Source of the DNA: Gordonia sp. OPL2
GTDB taxonomy: Bacteria; Actinomycetota; Actinomycetes; Mycobacteriales; Mycobacteriaceae
Assembly: GCF_003797825.1 (NCBI RefSeq)
Contig: NZ_RKME01000017.1
Location: 1 to 64,000, forward strand
Reading direction: 5' to 3'
DNA length: 64,000 nucleotides
Part shown: piece after piece, positions 39,508 through 48,455 of the stretch
Position numbering within the stretch: the first letter of the stretch is position 1
Layout: each line of letters opens with the position of its first letter
Notes under the pieces: model-generated
Database searches by the model: none
Seen by the model: the letters and a program-made list of their open reading frames with translations, nothing else
Told to the model about the DNA's origin: nothing
Translations under genes and position numbers: made by a program

Positions 39508-42159
39508 TCAGAGCAGCCCTGCGGTGCGTGCGGCCGACACCGCGTCCCGCCGTGTGCCGACGTCGAGTTTCCGATAGATGTTGCGCATGTGGGTCTTCAC
39601 GGTGTTGACCGACACCGACAACACCTCGGCGATCTCCTCCGCCGTCTGCCCTGACGGCAGGAACGTCAGTACCCGCATCTCCGATGTCGTCAGGTGCACC
39701 TGCCGGGGCGACCACCGCTCGCGGACTGCCGCCAGGTAGGCCGCCGCAAAGCCTTCTTCGTGGCCGAAGGTGCCGACGTCGCGGGCGACGGCTTCCGCGA
39801 TCGCCTGTCCGCCGGCCAGCAGAGGCGCCAGGAGACCGCGTGGCGCACCGATCTTCATCGCCTCGCCGAGGCCGCGATGGCACTCGCGCCGATCATCGAG
39901 ACCCGCGGCGATCCGGGCATGGGTCACCCAACCCGTCATCGCCGTCTCCGGATGCGCCTCGGCCAGTTCGGCGATCACCGGGGCGAGCAGCCGCCGCGCC
40001 TGCTCGGGGCCGCGACAGACCAGCGTCCCCACCGCACGCGCGACCGCGACCTCCGGAACGTGCCCGAACATCCGCTCACCGACGGCTGCCAGTTCCGGAA
40101 TGCTCTCTGCCAGTCCCGAATCCGCACACATCCCCGCCACGCGCACGAGCATCACCGGAGACGGGCACGGGCCCTGCCGCGACCGCATCACGCGGATGAG
40201 GGTGTGGCGAGCCAGATCTGCGGCCGCATGTCGATCCGCCGCGTACTCGAAGGCCGCGGTCAGCACCATCATGGGAGCGCGCCGCACGACAGCCGACCAC
40301 GAGGGCACCGTCGTGTCGAGGTCACGTCGGAGGTCGTCGACCTCGCCCGCGTCGAGATGTTCACCGAGTTGGTAGCGCGCATCGAGCTCCAGGGCCCGGC
40401 ACCGACCCACCACACCACCGTCGAACCGTCCGGCCGCGTGCGCGGTGTCGAGTGCGTCGCGGGCCCAATGCTTCTGCAGCAGAGGCTCGCCCCGCAGGGA
40501 TGCGAGTGAGGACAACTGCTCGCGGACGCGCACCCGCACCATTGCGAGATCCCCCGACGCGGCGATCGCCATGGCGTGGGCCAGCGGGGTGTCCGCCTCA
40601 TCGGGATCGCCGAGACCGGCCCTCGCCGCCGCCGTGACCGAGAGCGCGAGAACACGCACCTCGACCGACGCCGGCGCCGGGAGCGTGCACAGCGCCCCGA
40701 TGGCGTCGGCCAGGCCCCGAAACGGAACCCGCGTCGAGAGCTGCACCACGAGAACGTGATACAGCATCGTGGCGATGTCCGACGACGGCGAGCCGGCACG
40801 CAGCGACGGCCGTACGACCTCGGCGTGCTCGACCGAGGCGATGGCCGCGGTGATGTCGTCGGACTCGAGCGCGATCATCGCCCGGAGCAGCAGTACGATC
40901 GGGCGGTTCGGGATCGAGGCGGATGCCTCTTCGAGCAGCGGTGCGATGGCATCCACCCGATCGTCGAGAATCAGTCGGGGGCCGACGCGGACGAGTGTCT
41001 CCTCCACCACCTCTGGTTCGCCGAGCAGCAAGGCCCCGCGCAGCGCGTCCAGATCCCGCCCGCGCGCGACCGACCACTCGATCGCCCGGCGTGACACCGA
41101 TGCGGGCGCGCCGCGGTCCCGTCGACGCATCTCCGCCCGCAGATGCGTGCGGACGAGGCCCGGGTACCGGTACACCGGCGACCGATCGGGCGCAGCGTCG
41201 GTCAGGATCGGGAAACCGCAGCGCAGGAGATCGCGGATCGCCTCGTCGGCGTCGCAATCACACAGGTGCTCGGCGAGTGCGGCGTCGAATGTCGGAGGCA
41301 CGGCGGTGACGGCGGCGAACTCGAGGAGTTCCGGGTTCAGTCGGGCCAGGACCTCGCCCACCAGATGGTCGGCGATCGGCTGGGGAGAGCGTTCGAGCTG
41401 TCCCAGTGCCTCGTCGACTGCTGGACGTCCGGCGAGATGGTCTGCCGCGATGCCGACCAGCGACGGCCAGCCGCCGGTGAGCGCGCACAGCCGTTCGGCC
41501 TGCCCATCCGAGAGCTCTGTCTGCTGATCCGCCAGGAGCCGACGGATCTCGCGAGGCGTCATCGACAGTTGTGCCTCACCGATGCGGGTGAATCGATGAT
41601 CGGCTGCATAGGTGTGCCACGGGAGCGGAAGGTCGTGACGGGCACTGATGATGACGGCCACGTGCGAGGCCTGGTTCGTCAGGAAGGTCTGCAGGCTGAA
41701 CAGGTCGATGCCGTGGGCGAGGAGATCCGCGTCGTCGACGACGATGACGATCCGACCGGTGGCCTGTGCCAAGGCGTGCTCTGCGCGGCGTGCGTCGTCG
41801 GCGAACTCGACCGACCCGTCGAGGCGCCCCGCCTCCGGGGTCGACGGGGCGGCCACCGGTGCCGCGTCGAACCGCTCCACGCACACACGCCACAGCCGCC
41901 CGATGTGACCGGGTGGTGTGATCGTGAGATCGAGGATCTGCAGATCGTGACGTCGAGCCGTCCAGCGCGCGAGCATCTCCGACTTGCCCGTGCCCGACGG
42001 GGCGCTGACCAGTACAACGGCACCGGGACGATCGACCGCCTCGTCCAGAATCGCCGCGAGTCGCGCGGCGCGGTCCGCATCGGGCGCCGGCGCGGAGGCG
42101 GACGCGGTGGCCCGGGGAGTACGAACAGTGGTGTCAGCAGCCTCTCGTTGCGACCTCAT
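39508..42159 (-). CDS. Large LuxR-family transcription activator (MalT/LAL type)
   Basis: 883 residues. The N-terminal AAA/STAND ATPase has Walker A VSAPSGTGKSEMLARW (about residues 50-64) and Walker B IVIVVDDADLL. A long TPR-like helical middle (about 350-780) follows. The C-terminal LuxR HTH reads LTTSEMRVLTFLPSGQTAEE with VNTVKTHMRNIYRKLDVGTR. Such proteins bind ATP and a ligand, then activate transcription of nearby genes. The ligand is unknown; no sugar-uptake genes lie beside it. No clear ribosome site or TAnnnT box precedes the ATG, so the start is tentative. Confidence 0.88.
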   Translation of the reverse strand: MRSQREAADTTVRTPRATASASAPAPDADRAARLAAILDEAVDRPGAVVLVSAPSGTGKSEMLARWTARRHDLQILDLTITPPGHIGRLWRVCVERFDAAPVAAPSTPEAGRLDGSVEFADDARRAEHALAQATGRIVIVVDDADLLAHGIDLFSLQTFLTNQASHVAVIISARHDLPLPWHTYAADHRFTRIGEAQLSMTPREIRRLLADQQTELSDGQAERLCALTGGWPSLVGIAADHLAGRPAVDEALGQLERSPQPIADHLVGEVLARLNPELLEFAAVTAVPPTFDAALAEHLCDCDADEAIRDLLRCGFPILTDAAPDRSPVYRYPGLVRTHLRAEMRRRDRGAPASVSRRAIEWSVARGRDLDALRGALLLGEPEVVEETLVRVGPRLILDDRVDAIAPLLEEASASIPNRPIVLLLRAMIALESDDITAAIASVEHAEVVRPSLRAGSPSSDIATMLYHVLVVQLSTRVPFRGLADAIGALCTLPAPASVEVRVLALSVTAAARAGLGDPDEADTPLAHAMAIAASGDLAMVRVRVREQLSSLASLRGEPLLQKHWARDALDTAHAAGRFDGGVVGRCRALELDARYQLGEHLDAGEVDDLRRDLDTTVPSWSAVVRRAPMMVLTAAFEYAADRHAAADLARHTLIRVMRSRQGPCPSPVMLVRVAGMCADSGLAESIPELAAVGERMFGHVPEVAVARAVGTLVCRGPEQARRLLAPVIAELAEAHPETAMTGWVTHARIAAGLDDRRECHRGLGEAMKIGAPRGLLAPLLAGGQAIAEAVARDVGTFGHEEGFAAAYLAAVRERWSPRQVHLTTSEMRVLTFLPSGQTAEEIAEVLSVSVNTVKTHMRNIYRKLDVGTRRDAVSAARTAGLL

Positions 42160-42262
42160 GCGTGGACCCCCGATCCACCGGCAGCTGCGCCTGACGGCAT
42201 CTGTTCACACGAGAACATAGCGCGAATCACGCTCACAGTCGCGGATTGTTTCGCGACACCGG

Positions 42263-42306
42263 CGTGAACGGGATCGAATTGCGATCGAATTGGCCGAATG
42301 TTCACG
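42263..42306. promoter_or_regulatory. Repeat-containing A/T-rich promoter segment upstream of the LuxR-type gene
   Basis: A 7-bp inverted repeat CGTGAAC (42263-42269) / GTTCACG (42300-42306) encloses two direct copies of GATCGAATTG (42272 and 42283), 11 bp apart. It lies about 100 bases upstream of the LuxR-type start and could be a regulator-binding region. The rest of 42160-42347 shows no gene. Confidence 0.4.
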
Positions 42307-42347
42307 AAAATCGCGGTCGAGAACTCATGACCGGCCGTCGTCGCCGT

Positions 42348-43691
42348 TCACGTCAAGTCGTGCACCTCGAGTCTTCCCTGCTCGATCGCGGTGAGCATCG
42401 CCTGATGATCGCTGTCGGTCAGATCGGTGTAGGCCATCGAGAAGTCGGCGATGGCGTCCGAGAATCCTTTCGCACTGCCGAGATAATCGGCGATCTGCAA
42501 GCGGCTCCCGGTTCTCGCATGGGCATGTGCGAGGGCCCGCCCACACAATTTCGCGTAGAGCTTCATGTCGACGGAAGAAAGCGCCTCGATGACCACCGAG
42601 CCTTTTCCGTCACGCAATTGCCGCACATAGAAGTCGCGTTTCTCGCCGTTCTCGTCCAGGCCGGACGTCCAACCGAGGAACAGGTCACTGGCGGCCTGCA
42701 GCAGTCGCTGCCCCTCGACGACCCGCTGCCCCTGATTCGGGTACTGCTGAGCCGGAACGTGGTCGGCGAGTACCGACCGCTGCGCCTCCTTCACCTGCAG
42801 GAACAGCGGGTCGTCGGTCCGGGTGCCATGGAACAGCACGATCCACGCCCGGGTACCCACGCTGCCGACCCCGACCACCTTGCGTGCGACGTCGACGAGG
42901 GTGAACTGGTCGAAGAGCGCACGGATGTGATCCGGCATCATCGTGCGGTACTGCCGCAGTCGGTCCTCGATCCGCTCCTCGACGATGTCGGCGCGCTCGT
43001 CCGGGAAGAGCTCGTGGATCGGGACCAGCAGAGGTGGATCGCTGCGGATGCGGATCCGTCCGTCGGGATCGACCACACACAGCTTCGCGACCGCCTGAGC
43101 GCTGTCGCGGTGCTGCGCCTTGCGCAGGCCGCGGACCGTCCGTTCCTCGGTCGAGGTATCGAGCTTCGCACCGACCTGCGCCATCATGTCGTGCACGTCG
43201 ATCCGCGCGTACCAGCAGTCCATCGTCGTCTGTCCGGCACTGGTCCGCATCCATTTGCGGTACGACTTCGCCACCTCGCGGGCGTTCGCCCGAGTGGTTG
43301 CCGCGTCGAACCCGTTGCCCCGTGACGCGACCGCGACGCTCGCGGCCAACCGCTTCACGTCCCATTCGAACGGGCCGGGGGCCGTCTCGTCGAAGTCGTT
43401 GAGGTCGAAGATCATCCGACGTTCGGGGGTGTTGAAGACGCCGAAGTTGCTCAGGTGGGCGTCGCCGCACAGTTGTGTCATCACCCCTGAGTGCGGGACA
43501 GCGGCCAGGTCTGCAGCCATGACCGCGGCGGCACCGCGATAGAAGGTAAACGGAGTCGCCGACATCCGGGCGTTGCGAACCGGCACCAGGTCGGGCACCC
43601 GCGACTGCGCCTGCCCCTGCAGGATCTCGATCGGATCTCCGCGGTCCGCGGGTTCCACACATCTGGCCAACTCGCGGATCGTCGCCGCCAT
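42348..43691 (-). CDS. DUF2252 family protein
   Basis: 447 residues. Family blocks are SATPFTFYRGAAAVMAADLA, QLCGDAHLSNFGVF, FDLNDFDETAPGPFEWDVKRLA and later KVVGVGSVGTRAWIVLF and FYVRQLRDGKGS. DUF2252 proteins have a kinase-like fold (the CGDAHLSNFG segment resembles an aminoglycoside-phosphotransferase catalytic loop, HGDLHxxN), but no reaction is proven. AGGAGGCG precedes the ATG. It starts nine bases after the stop of the secreted gene upstream, so the two form an operon. Confidence 0.9.
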   Translation of the reverse strand: MAATIRELARCVEPADRGDPIEILQGQAQSRVPDLVPVRNARMSATPFTFYRGAAAVMAADLAAVPHSGVMTQLCGDAHLSNFGVFNTPERRMIFDLNDFDETAPGPFEWDVKRLAASVAVASRGNGFDAATTRANAREVAKSYRKWMRTSAGQTTMDCWYARIDVHDMMAQVGAKLDTSTEERTVRGLRKAQHRDSAQAVAKLCVVDPDGRIRIRSDPPLLVPIHELFPDERADIVEERIEDRLRQYRTMMPDHIRALFDQFTLVDVARKVVGVGSVGTRAWIVLFHGTRTDDPLFLQVKEAQRSVLADHVPAQQYPNQGQRVVEGQRLLQAASDLFLGWTSGLDENGEKRDFYVRQLRDGKGSVVIEALSSVDMKLYAKLCGRALAHAHARTGSRLQIADYLGSAKGFSDAIADFSMAYTDLTDSDHQAMLTAIEQGRLEVHDLT

Positions 43692-43700
43692 CGTCGCCTC

Positions 43701-45209
43701 CTATTGGTACGAGACGAACACCGGGTGGGGGCGGACCTGCAGGGTCTGCGAGGGAGTGAACGTCGGATGGTCTTCGGTGTAGAAATTCTTCCACCCCATC
43801 CAGACGTTCGGGGGCAAATCGGTGACCAGCCGCTGCCACGTCCCCATCTTGACGGGTGGTTCACCGTGCCCGTCTGCATGGATGAGCACCTGCAGCTCGG
43901 GATGACTCGTGTCGATCCGCTCCCGGTTCGCGAGCATCGCGCTGTCGAACTCGTGCAGGACGAACACCTTCTGCGGAAGCCCGCGCTCGGCGGTGAATCC
44001 GGCCAGCCATTGCGAGGTGCGGTTGACCTCGTCGGCCGACACCGACCCGATCTGGGTGAGATGCACCTGATCCGGCTTCAGCCGCCACTCCGGATCGAGG
44101 GCGAGGCCGACGTGCGGCTGGGCGAGCAGGTCGGCGTAGCGGCGAGCCTGGGTCAGGAAGTCGGTTCGTCCCGGCTGCAGGTCGAGGGTGACGTAGACGC
44201 CCGCGGCGCGCGCGGCGTCGACCCAGGGTCGGATTCGGGCGGGATCGACCATGCTCGAGTAGCTGTTGTCTGGGCCGGGTTCCGACGACGCGACCGTCAC
44301 GATGATCTCGAACGCCGGCACGACGGGGACCCGGCTGTACGGCTGATACTCCGCGGCGAGTTTCTTGACGCGATCGATCGAGGCCGGGATGTCCTGCGCG
44401 CCGAGCGGTCCCAGCGTCGGCGACCCCGGCGATCCGTAGAGGGCGACGATCTGGCGACCGGGGAAGACGACCTGACCACCGCCGGGCAGTTCGGGCTGCG
44501 TCCGGGCGGTGTGCACCCGGTCCGCGAACTCGTCGCTGCTCCCGAACCCGCTGCCGAACGCCCGCACGGCCGCGGTCGGTTGCTCGCGCAGGACGCGCAC
44601 CGACTCGCCGGTCCCCCGCGGGTCGTCGGCCGGCACGCGAACCACCCGTGCCCCGGCTGCGTGGGCGGTGGCCTCGGCGTCGGGGCGGGCGGCCTCCGAC
44701 AGGTAGGCGATGGACGAACCTGTTTGCGGTGCGCGCTGCCCCGACATCGCCCTGGTGTCCGGGGTGGTCCGGGCGTCGCCGAGTCCGCCGGCCGCCGAGG
44801 TGTCGCCGACAACGTAGATGGTGGACACGCCCAGCCGACCCATCTCCTCGGCGACCTCGGCGCGGTCTGCGTCGTCGAGCGCGAAGACGGGGGTCTGATG
44901 TTCCTCCGCGAGTGCGCGTGCCCGGTCCCAGCTCTGGGCGTCGGCCCCGGGCGTGACGACGATCGCCTCGTCGGACCGTCCGAACAGTGTGCGGCTCACG
45001 AGCACACCGTCGGCGCGCTCCGGTCCGTCGACCACGGCTGTGCTGCCCTCGCGGAGCTGGGCGGCCGAGCCGGGGCTCGACGTCCGGACCACGAAAGAGG
45101 CCGCGGTGATGACGGCGACCACCGCGACGAGCACGGCCAGCGCCGACCAGACGCGCTTACGCGAGATTCGAACGGTTGCCCCCTTGGTGCACAACCGATG
45201 TGTGCACAA
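43701..45209 (-). CDS. Membrane-anchored or secreted protein of unknown function
   Basis: 502 residues. A basic N-terminus and one hydrophobic helix (VWSALAVLVAVVAVITAASF) indicate export or anchoring. The middle resembles a cell-wall-binding-repeat-2-like Rossmann layout (STAVVDGPERADGVLVSRTLFG, then ADAQSWDRARALA). The C-terminal half looks like a TIM-barrel (YVTLDLQPGRTDFLTQARRY and VGLALDPEWRL) similar to glycoside-hydrolase-like actinobacterial proteins. No catalytic pair is assigned. The GTG at 45209 has AGAGGAG six bases upstream. Operon with the DUF2252 gene. Confidence 0.7.
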   Translation of the reverse strand: MCTHRLCTKGATVRISRKRVWSALAVLVAVVAVITAASFVVRTSSPGSAAQLREGSTAVVDGPERADGVLVSRTLFGRSDEAIVVTPGADAQSWDRARALAEEHQTPVFALDDADRAEVAEEMGRLGVSTIYVVGDTSAAGGLGDARTTPDTRAMSGQRAPQTGSSIAYLSEAARPDAEATAHAAGARVVRVPADDPRGTGESVRVLREQPTAAVRAFGSGFGSSDEFADRVHTARTQPELPGGGQVVFPGRQIVALYGSPGSPTLGPLGAQDIPASIDRVKKLAAEYQPYSRVPVVPAFEIIVTVASSEPGPDNSYSSMVDPARIRPWVDAARAAGVYVTLDLQPGRTDFLTQARRYADLLAQPHVGLALDPEWRLKPDQVHLTQIGSVSADEVNRTSQWLAGFTAERGLPQKVFVLHEFDSAMLANRERIDTSHPELQVLIHADGHGEPPVKMGTWQRLVTDLPPNVWMGWKNFYTEDHPTFTPSQTLQVRPHPVFVSYQ

Positions 45210-45250
45210 CGACTCCTCTGCCGGTCGGGGCCCAACCTAACAGCCACGAA

Positions 45251-45269
45251 TGTCGGTGCAAGACCGACA
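45251..45269. terminator. Short hairpin between two - strand genes
   Basis: TGTCGGT-GCAAG-ACCGACA forms a perfect 7-bp stem with a five-base loop, ten bases beyond the stop of the small membrane gene. There is no T-run, so strength is uncertain. Confidence 0.5.
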
Positions 45270-45278
45270 CATCGGACG

Positions 45279-45461
45279 TCACGCGCAATCGCGGCGCCGG
45301 AGATTGAGCACGACCAGCTCATCGTGGATGCGGTCGGCGTCGGCACCGAAACCGAAGGGCACGCGCGAGATGTGGGAGGTGCGCCGGTCGGAGCGGTAGA
45401 CGATGACGGCGGCCGGCAGGACGAATGCGACGAGCAGGGTGACGAGGACGATGGTGTTCAT
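45279..45461 (-). CDS. Small single-helix membrane protein
   Basis: 60 residues: one N-terminal helix (TIVLVTLLVAFVLPAAVIVY) and a basic tail ending LNLRRRDCA. No family recognised. A perfect 13-bp palindrome AGAAAT-T-ATTTCT lies at 45465-45477, immediately upstream of the ATG, within the 83-base gap shared with the divergent GlxA-type regulator. Regulation by that protein is a reasonable guess. Confidence 0.6.
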   Translation of the reverse strand: MNTIVLVTLLVAFVLPAAVIVYRSDRRTSHISRVPFGFGADADRIHDELVVLNLRRRDCA

Positions 45462-45544
45462 GACAGAAATTATTTCTCCGTCAATATCCGGCCACCAGTG
45501 GCGCTAATGACATTGTTCGCAAATTTTCTGCCATACTGGGTTTC

Positions 45545-46492
45545 ATGCTGCACAAGGTCGCCGTATTGCTCTACCAACCGGTTGCCCTGTTCGAGTTCGG
45601 CGTGATCAACGAGGTGTTCGGCCTGGACCGCACCGACGACGGAGTTCCGGCATTCGACTTCGTCATCGGGTCGCCGGAGCCGGGCGTACCACTCGACATC
45701 GGCCACGGTGCGGTTGTCGTCCCACCGCACTCGCTGGAGGAATGCGTCGACGCCGATCTGGTGGCCATCCCCGGTGGCCGCACCGATCCGGACTTCCCGC
45801 CCGAAGTCCTCGACGCGCTGCGCGCCGTCGTCGACAACGGCGGACGGGTGCTCACCGTCTGCTCGGGTGCGTTCGCGGCCGCGGCGGCCGGACTGCTGGA
45901 CGGTCGTCGGTGCACGACCCACTGGCGGTACGGTGCGAAACTCGCGCGGATGTATCCCGACGCGATTGTCGACACCGACGTCCTGTTCGTCGACGACGGT
46001 CCGATCACGACCAGCGCCGGAACCGCGGCCGGGATCGATGCCGCTCTCCACCTCGTGCGCGAGGAGTTCGGGCCCGAGGTCGCCAACCGGATCGCACGCC
46101 GCATGGTGGTGCCTCCCCACCGGGACGGTGGTCAGCGACAGTTCGTCGAGGCGCCGATCCCCGACTGCGATTCCGACGGATTCGCCGGCGTCCTCGAATG
46201 GATGATCGGCAATCTCGACACCGACATCTCGGTGGACGCGCTTGCCGGTCGCATGCACATGTCGACGCGCACCTTCGCCCGGCGGTTCGTCGACGAGGTG
46301 GGTGTCTCACCGCACAAGTGGCTCACCGAGCAGCGGGTGCTGCATGCGCGTCGACTGCTCGAGTCGACCGATCTACCGGTCGACGACGTCGCCGGGAAGG
46401 TGGGCTTCGCCTCCGCCACCCTGCTGCGCCATCACTTCAACGCGACCGTCGGCGTATCGCCCACCATCTACCGTCGCCGGTTCGCGCGATAG
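45545..46492 (+). CDS. GlxA-type transcription regulator (DJ-1/PfpI plus AraC HTH), second copy in window
   Basis: 315 residues. DJ-1/PfpI domain with the elbow cysteine in LTVCSGAFAAAAAGLLDGRR, then an AraC HTH (DALAGRMHMSTRTFARRF and DVAGKVGFASATLLRHHF). It shares layout with the regulator at 9174-10265, but the two are divergent in sequence. The target is unknown; the small membrane gene across the A/T-rich intergenic gap is the nearest candidate. The stop lies in a 12-bp tandem duplication (GCGCGATAGTTT then GCGCGATAGT). Confidence 0.87.
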   Translation: MLHKVAVLLYQPVALFEFGVINEVFGLDRTDDGVPAFDFVIGSPEPGVPLDIGHGAVVVPPHSLEECVDADLVAIPGGRTDPDFPPEVLDALRAVVDNGGRVLTVCSGAFAAAAAGLLDGRRCTTHWRYGAKLARMYPDAIVDTDVLFVDDGPITTSAGTAAGIDAALHLVREEFGPEVANRIARRMVVPPHRDGGQRQFVEAPIPDCDSDGFAGVLEWMIGNLDTDISVDALAGRMHMSTRTFARRFVDEVGVSPHKWLTEQRVLHARRLLESTDLPVDDVAGKVGFASATLLRHHFNATVGVSPTIYRRRFAR

Positions 46493-46510
46493 TTTGCGCG
46501 ATAGTGGGCC

Positions 46511-46633
46511 CGATCTCGATACACCCGGACTCGCTCCGCTCGTGCGGGCACTCGATCAGCGTGTGTAACGACCGTCCCCCACTGCTGATCGAGTAGCGAC
46601 CGAGGCGCCAGCCGAGGCCGCGTATCGAGATCA
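46511..46633. repeat. Pair of family A dispersed repeats in inverted orientation
   Basis: Copy one (46511 to about 46560) runs ATCTCGATACACCC to CACTCGATCAGC. Copy two (about 46582-46633) runs TGCTGATCGAGTAGCGAC to GCGTATCGAGATCA. They can pair along their ends to give a long stem. Location is the convergent junction of the GlxA-type gene and the next membrane gene. Confidence 0.87.
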
Positions 46634-46648
46634 CACCGTCGCGACCAC

Positions 46649-47107
46649 TCAGTCGGCCTCTGCCCCGTACGACTCCGCGAACGACACCCGCGGAGTGGTG
46701 GCGGAGTGGAAGACCGCGAGACCGGTGAAGAACAGAGTCGACACACCGAAGACCGCGCCGACGACGACCGCCACGATGTGCACCACCGTGCCGAGGATCC
46801 CGCCCACGTCGGCTGTCACGAGTGCCGCCGTCAGAGCCAGCGTGGCGCCCAGCAACGACCAGGCGGCGCTGCGGACCCGTGGCCCGACGACGGAGGCGTA
46901 GAAGAGTCGCTGATAGATGACCAGTTCGAATTCGTCGACCGCGGCGATCCGGACGTCGTCACCTGCCGCGAGCTCGCGGAGTTCACGGGCCACGGTCACG
47001 TCGCGCTGCAACGATGCGGTCTCCCGCTCGCGGTACCGCACGAACGCGATGACGCCGATGGCCGCCGCGAGAAGTCCCAACCCCACACTTGCTCCCCAAC
47101 TGTCCAC
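46649..47107 (-). CDS. Hypothetical membrane protein
   Basis: 152 residues. One N-terminal helix (LGLLAAAIGVIAFVRYRER) is followed by a charged segment and two more helices in the C-terminal half (WSLLGATLALTAALVTA and VHIVAVVVGAVFGVSTLFF). No family recognised. GTG start. It lies downstream of dps on the same strand but is separated by a strong hairpin. Confidence 0.65.
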   Translation of the reverse strand: MDSWGASVGLGLLAAAIGVIAFVRYRERETASLQRDVTVARELRELAAGDDVRIAAVDEFELVIYQRLFYASVVGPRVRSAAWSLLGATLALTAALVTADVGGILGTVVHIVAVVVGAVFGVSTLFFTGLAVFHSATTPRVSFAESYGAEAD

Positions 47108-47190
47108 GCTGACACGCTACATCCGGCGATCGTGCCGGAGTGCGCCCGGTCACATGCCGGATCAGCTCCCGACGAACCCGACAACGACGA

Positions 47191-47241
47191 ACACGCGCCG
47201 CCCGAATCCCGCACGATGGTGCGAGGTCGGGCGGCGCGTGT
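47191..47241. terminator. Strong hairpin downstream of dps
   Basis: ACACGCGCCGCCCGA (47191-47205) and its exact complement (47227-47241) form a perfect 15-bp stem. The 21-base loop can itself form GCAC-GATG-GTGC. It lies 65 bases past the dps stop. Confidence 0.82.
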
Positions 47242-47305
47242 CGGTGGCCGGGGCTGTCGGCCGGTGCGACCGGGGCCGGCGGTCGCGAACTCATGTCATG
47301 GACGG

Positions 47306-47785
47306 TCAGGCGACCTGCGCCTGCCACATCCAGTGGAGCTGCTCGAGCTTGGAGGCGAATCCGATCAGCAGATCCTGCGTGACGGGGTCGGCCTTCTCGG
47401 TGGTCTCGATCCGCTCGCGCAGACCGGCGATGACGGCCTTCAGGTTCTCCACGATCGACGTGACCACGTCGGCGTCGTCGGTCCAGCCTTCGCCGAAGCC
47501 CTTGGTGTGCGCGGTCTTCGCGACGGTCTCGGCCCGCCCGTCCGGGCTGACCCCGATCGCGGTCGCGCGCTCGGCGGCCGCATCGGTGAACTCACGGCTG
47601 ACCGCCACGAGCTCGTCGAGTTCGAGGTGAACTGAACGGAACTGACGTCCGACGACGTTCCAATGCGCCTGCTTGGCGATGAGGCTCAGGTCGATCAGGT
47701 CGACCAGGGTGTCCTGAAGCGCCTGTCCGGTGACGGCCTTCTGCTCCTCGGTGAGGGTGCTGGTGATGGGGGTGTTGGTGGCCAT
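47306..47785 (-). CDS. dps: Dps-family ferritin-like DNA-protection protein
   Basis: 159 residues, four-helix. The inter-subunit ferroxidase motif is complete: QAHWNVVGRQFRSVHLELDEL gives His, His, Asp and Glu in Dps spacing. Dps dodecamers oxidise and store iron using peroxide and protect DNA. It is downstream of ohr on the same strand, in a stress-gene run headed by a Fur-type repressor. GGAGTGGCGTC precedes the ATG. Confidence 0.93.
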   Translation of the reverse strand: MATNTPITSTLTEEQKAVTGQALQDTLVDLIDLSLIAKQAHWNVVGRQFRSVHLELDELVAVSREFTDAAAERATAIGVSPDGRAETVAKTAHTKGFGEGWTDDADVVTSIVENLKAVIAGLRERIETTEKADPVTQDLLIGFASKLEQLHWMWQAQVA

Positions 47786-47829
47786 GACGCCACTCCTTTC
47801 TGCGCGGGCTGTGCGCGAACCGTGTCCGG

Positions 47830-48261
47830 TCAGACCCGGACGGCGATGGTGTGTTGGATGTTTCCCTTGGTGGCCTTGGAGTACGGGCAGAACTCGTGGG
47901 CCTTCTCGGCAAGCTGCTTCGCCGTGGTCTCGTCGACTCCGGGGATGTAGGACTCGATGGTGGCGACGAGGGCGAACCCGCCGTCGGCGTCGTCCTTGCC
48001 GATGCCGATGGTCACGGTGACGGTGGAGTCGTCGGGAACCGGCGAACCGGCCTGCTTGGATGTGGCGCGCAACGCTCCCAGGAAGCAGGCTGCGTAGCCC
48101 GCGGAGAAGAGCTCCTCAGGGTTGCTGCCTTCACCGCTGCCGCCCATCTCCTTGGGCGGGCGCAGGTCGAGATCGATCTGACCTGAGTCGGAGACGACTT
48201 GCCCGTCGCGCCCTCCGCCGGATGCCTTGGACGAGATCGTGTATGCGGGATCGATTGCCAT
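47830..48261 (-). CDS. ohr: Organic hydroperoxide resistance protein (Ohr/OsmC family)
   Basis: 143 residues. The two reactive cysteines are present in AGYAACFLGALR and KAHEFCPYSKATKG. PEELFSAGYAACF and GNIQHTIAVRV are Ohr-subfamily signatures. It reduces organic peroxides using dihydrolipoamide-type thiols. No OhrR-type MarR gene is adjacent; the Fur-type repressor 194 bases upstream on the same strand may control it. Confidence 0.94.
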   Translation of the reverse strand: MAIDPAYTISSKASGGGRDGQVVSDSGQIDLDLRPPKEMGGSGEGSNPEELFSAGYAACFLGALRATSKQAGSPVPDDSTVTVTIGIGKDDADGGFALVATIESYIPGVDETTAKQLAEKAHEFCPYSKATKGNIQHTIAVRV

Positions 48262-48455
48262 CGTTCACTCCTCGACGTTCAGTGGTGGTGTTCTGGTTGT
48301 CGGCGAACTCTCGCCTGGTTCAACAAATCCTGACCGGCGACCATTTCCGATTCGGTTGTGACGGTCGTCGCCCAGGATGCCCTTTCTCCGATCATGGTGC
48401 CGCGTAGTCACGTTCGACACCCGAGCCGCGTCCGGATTCGCGTCCAGCATCCTGT

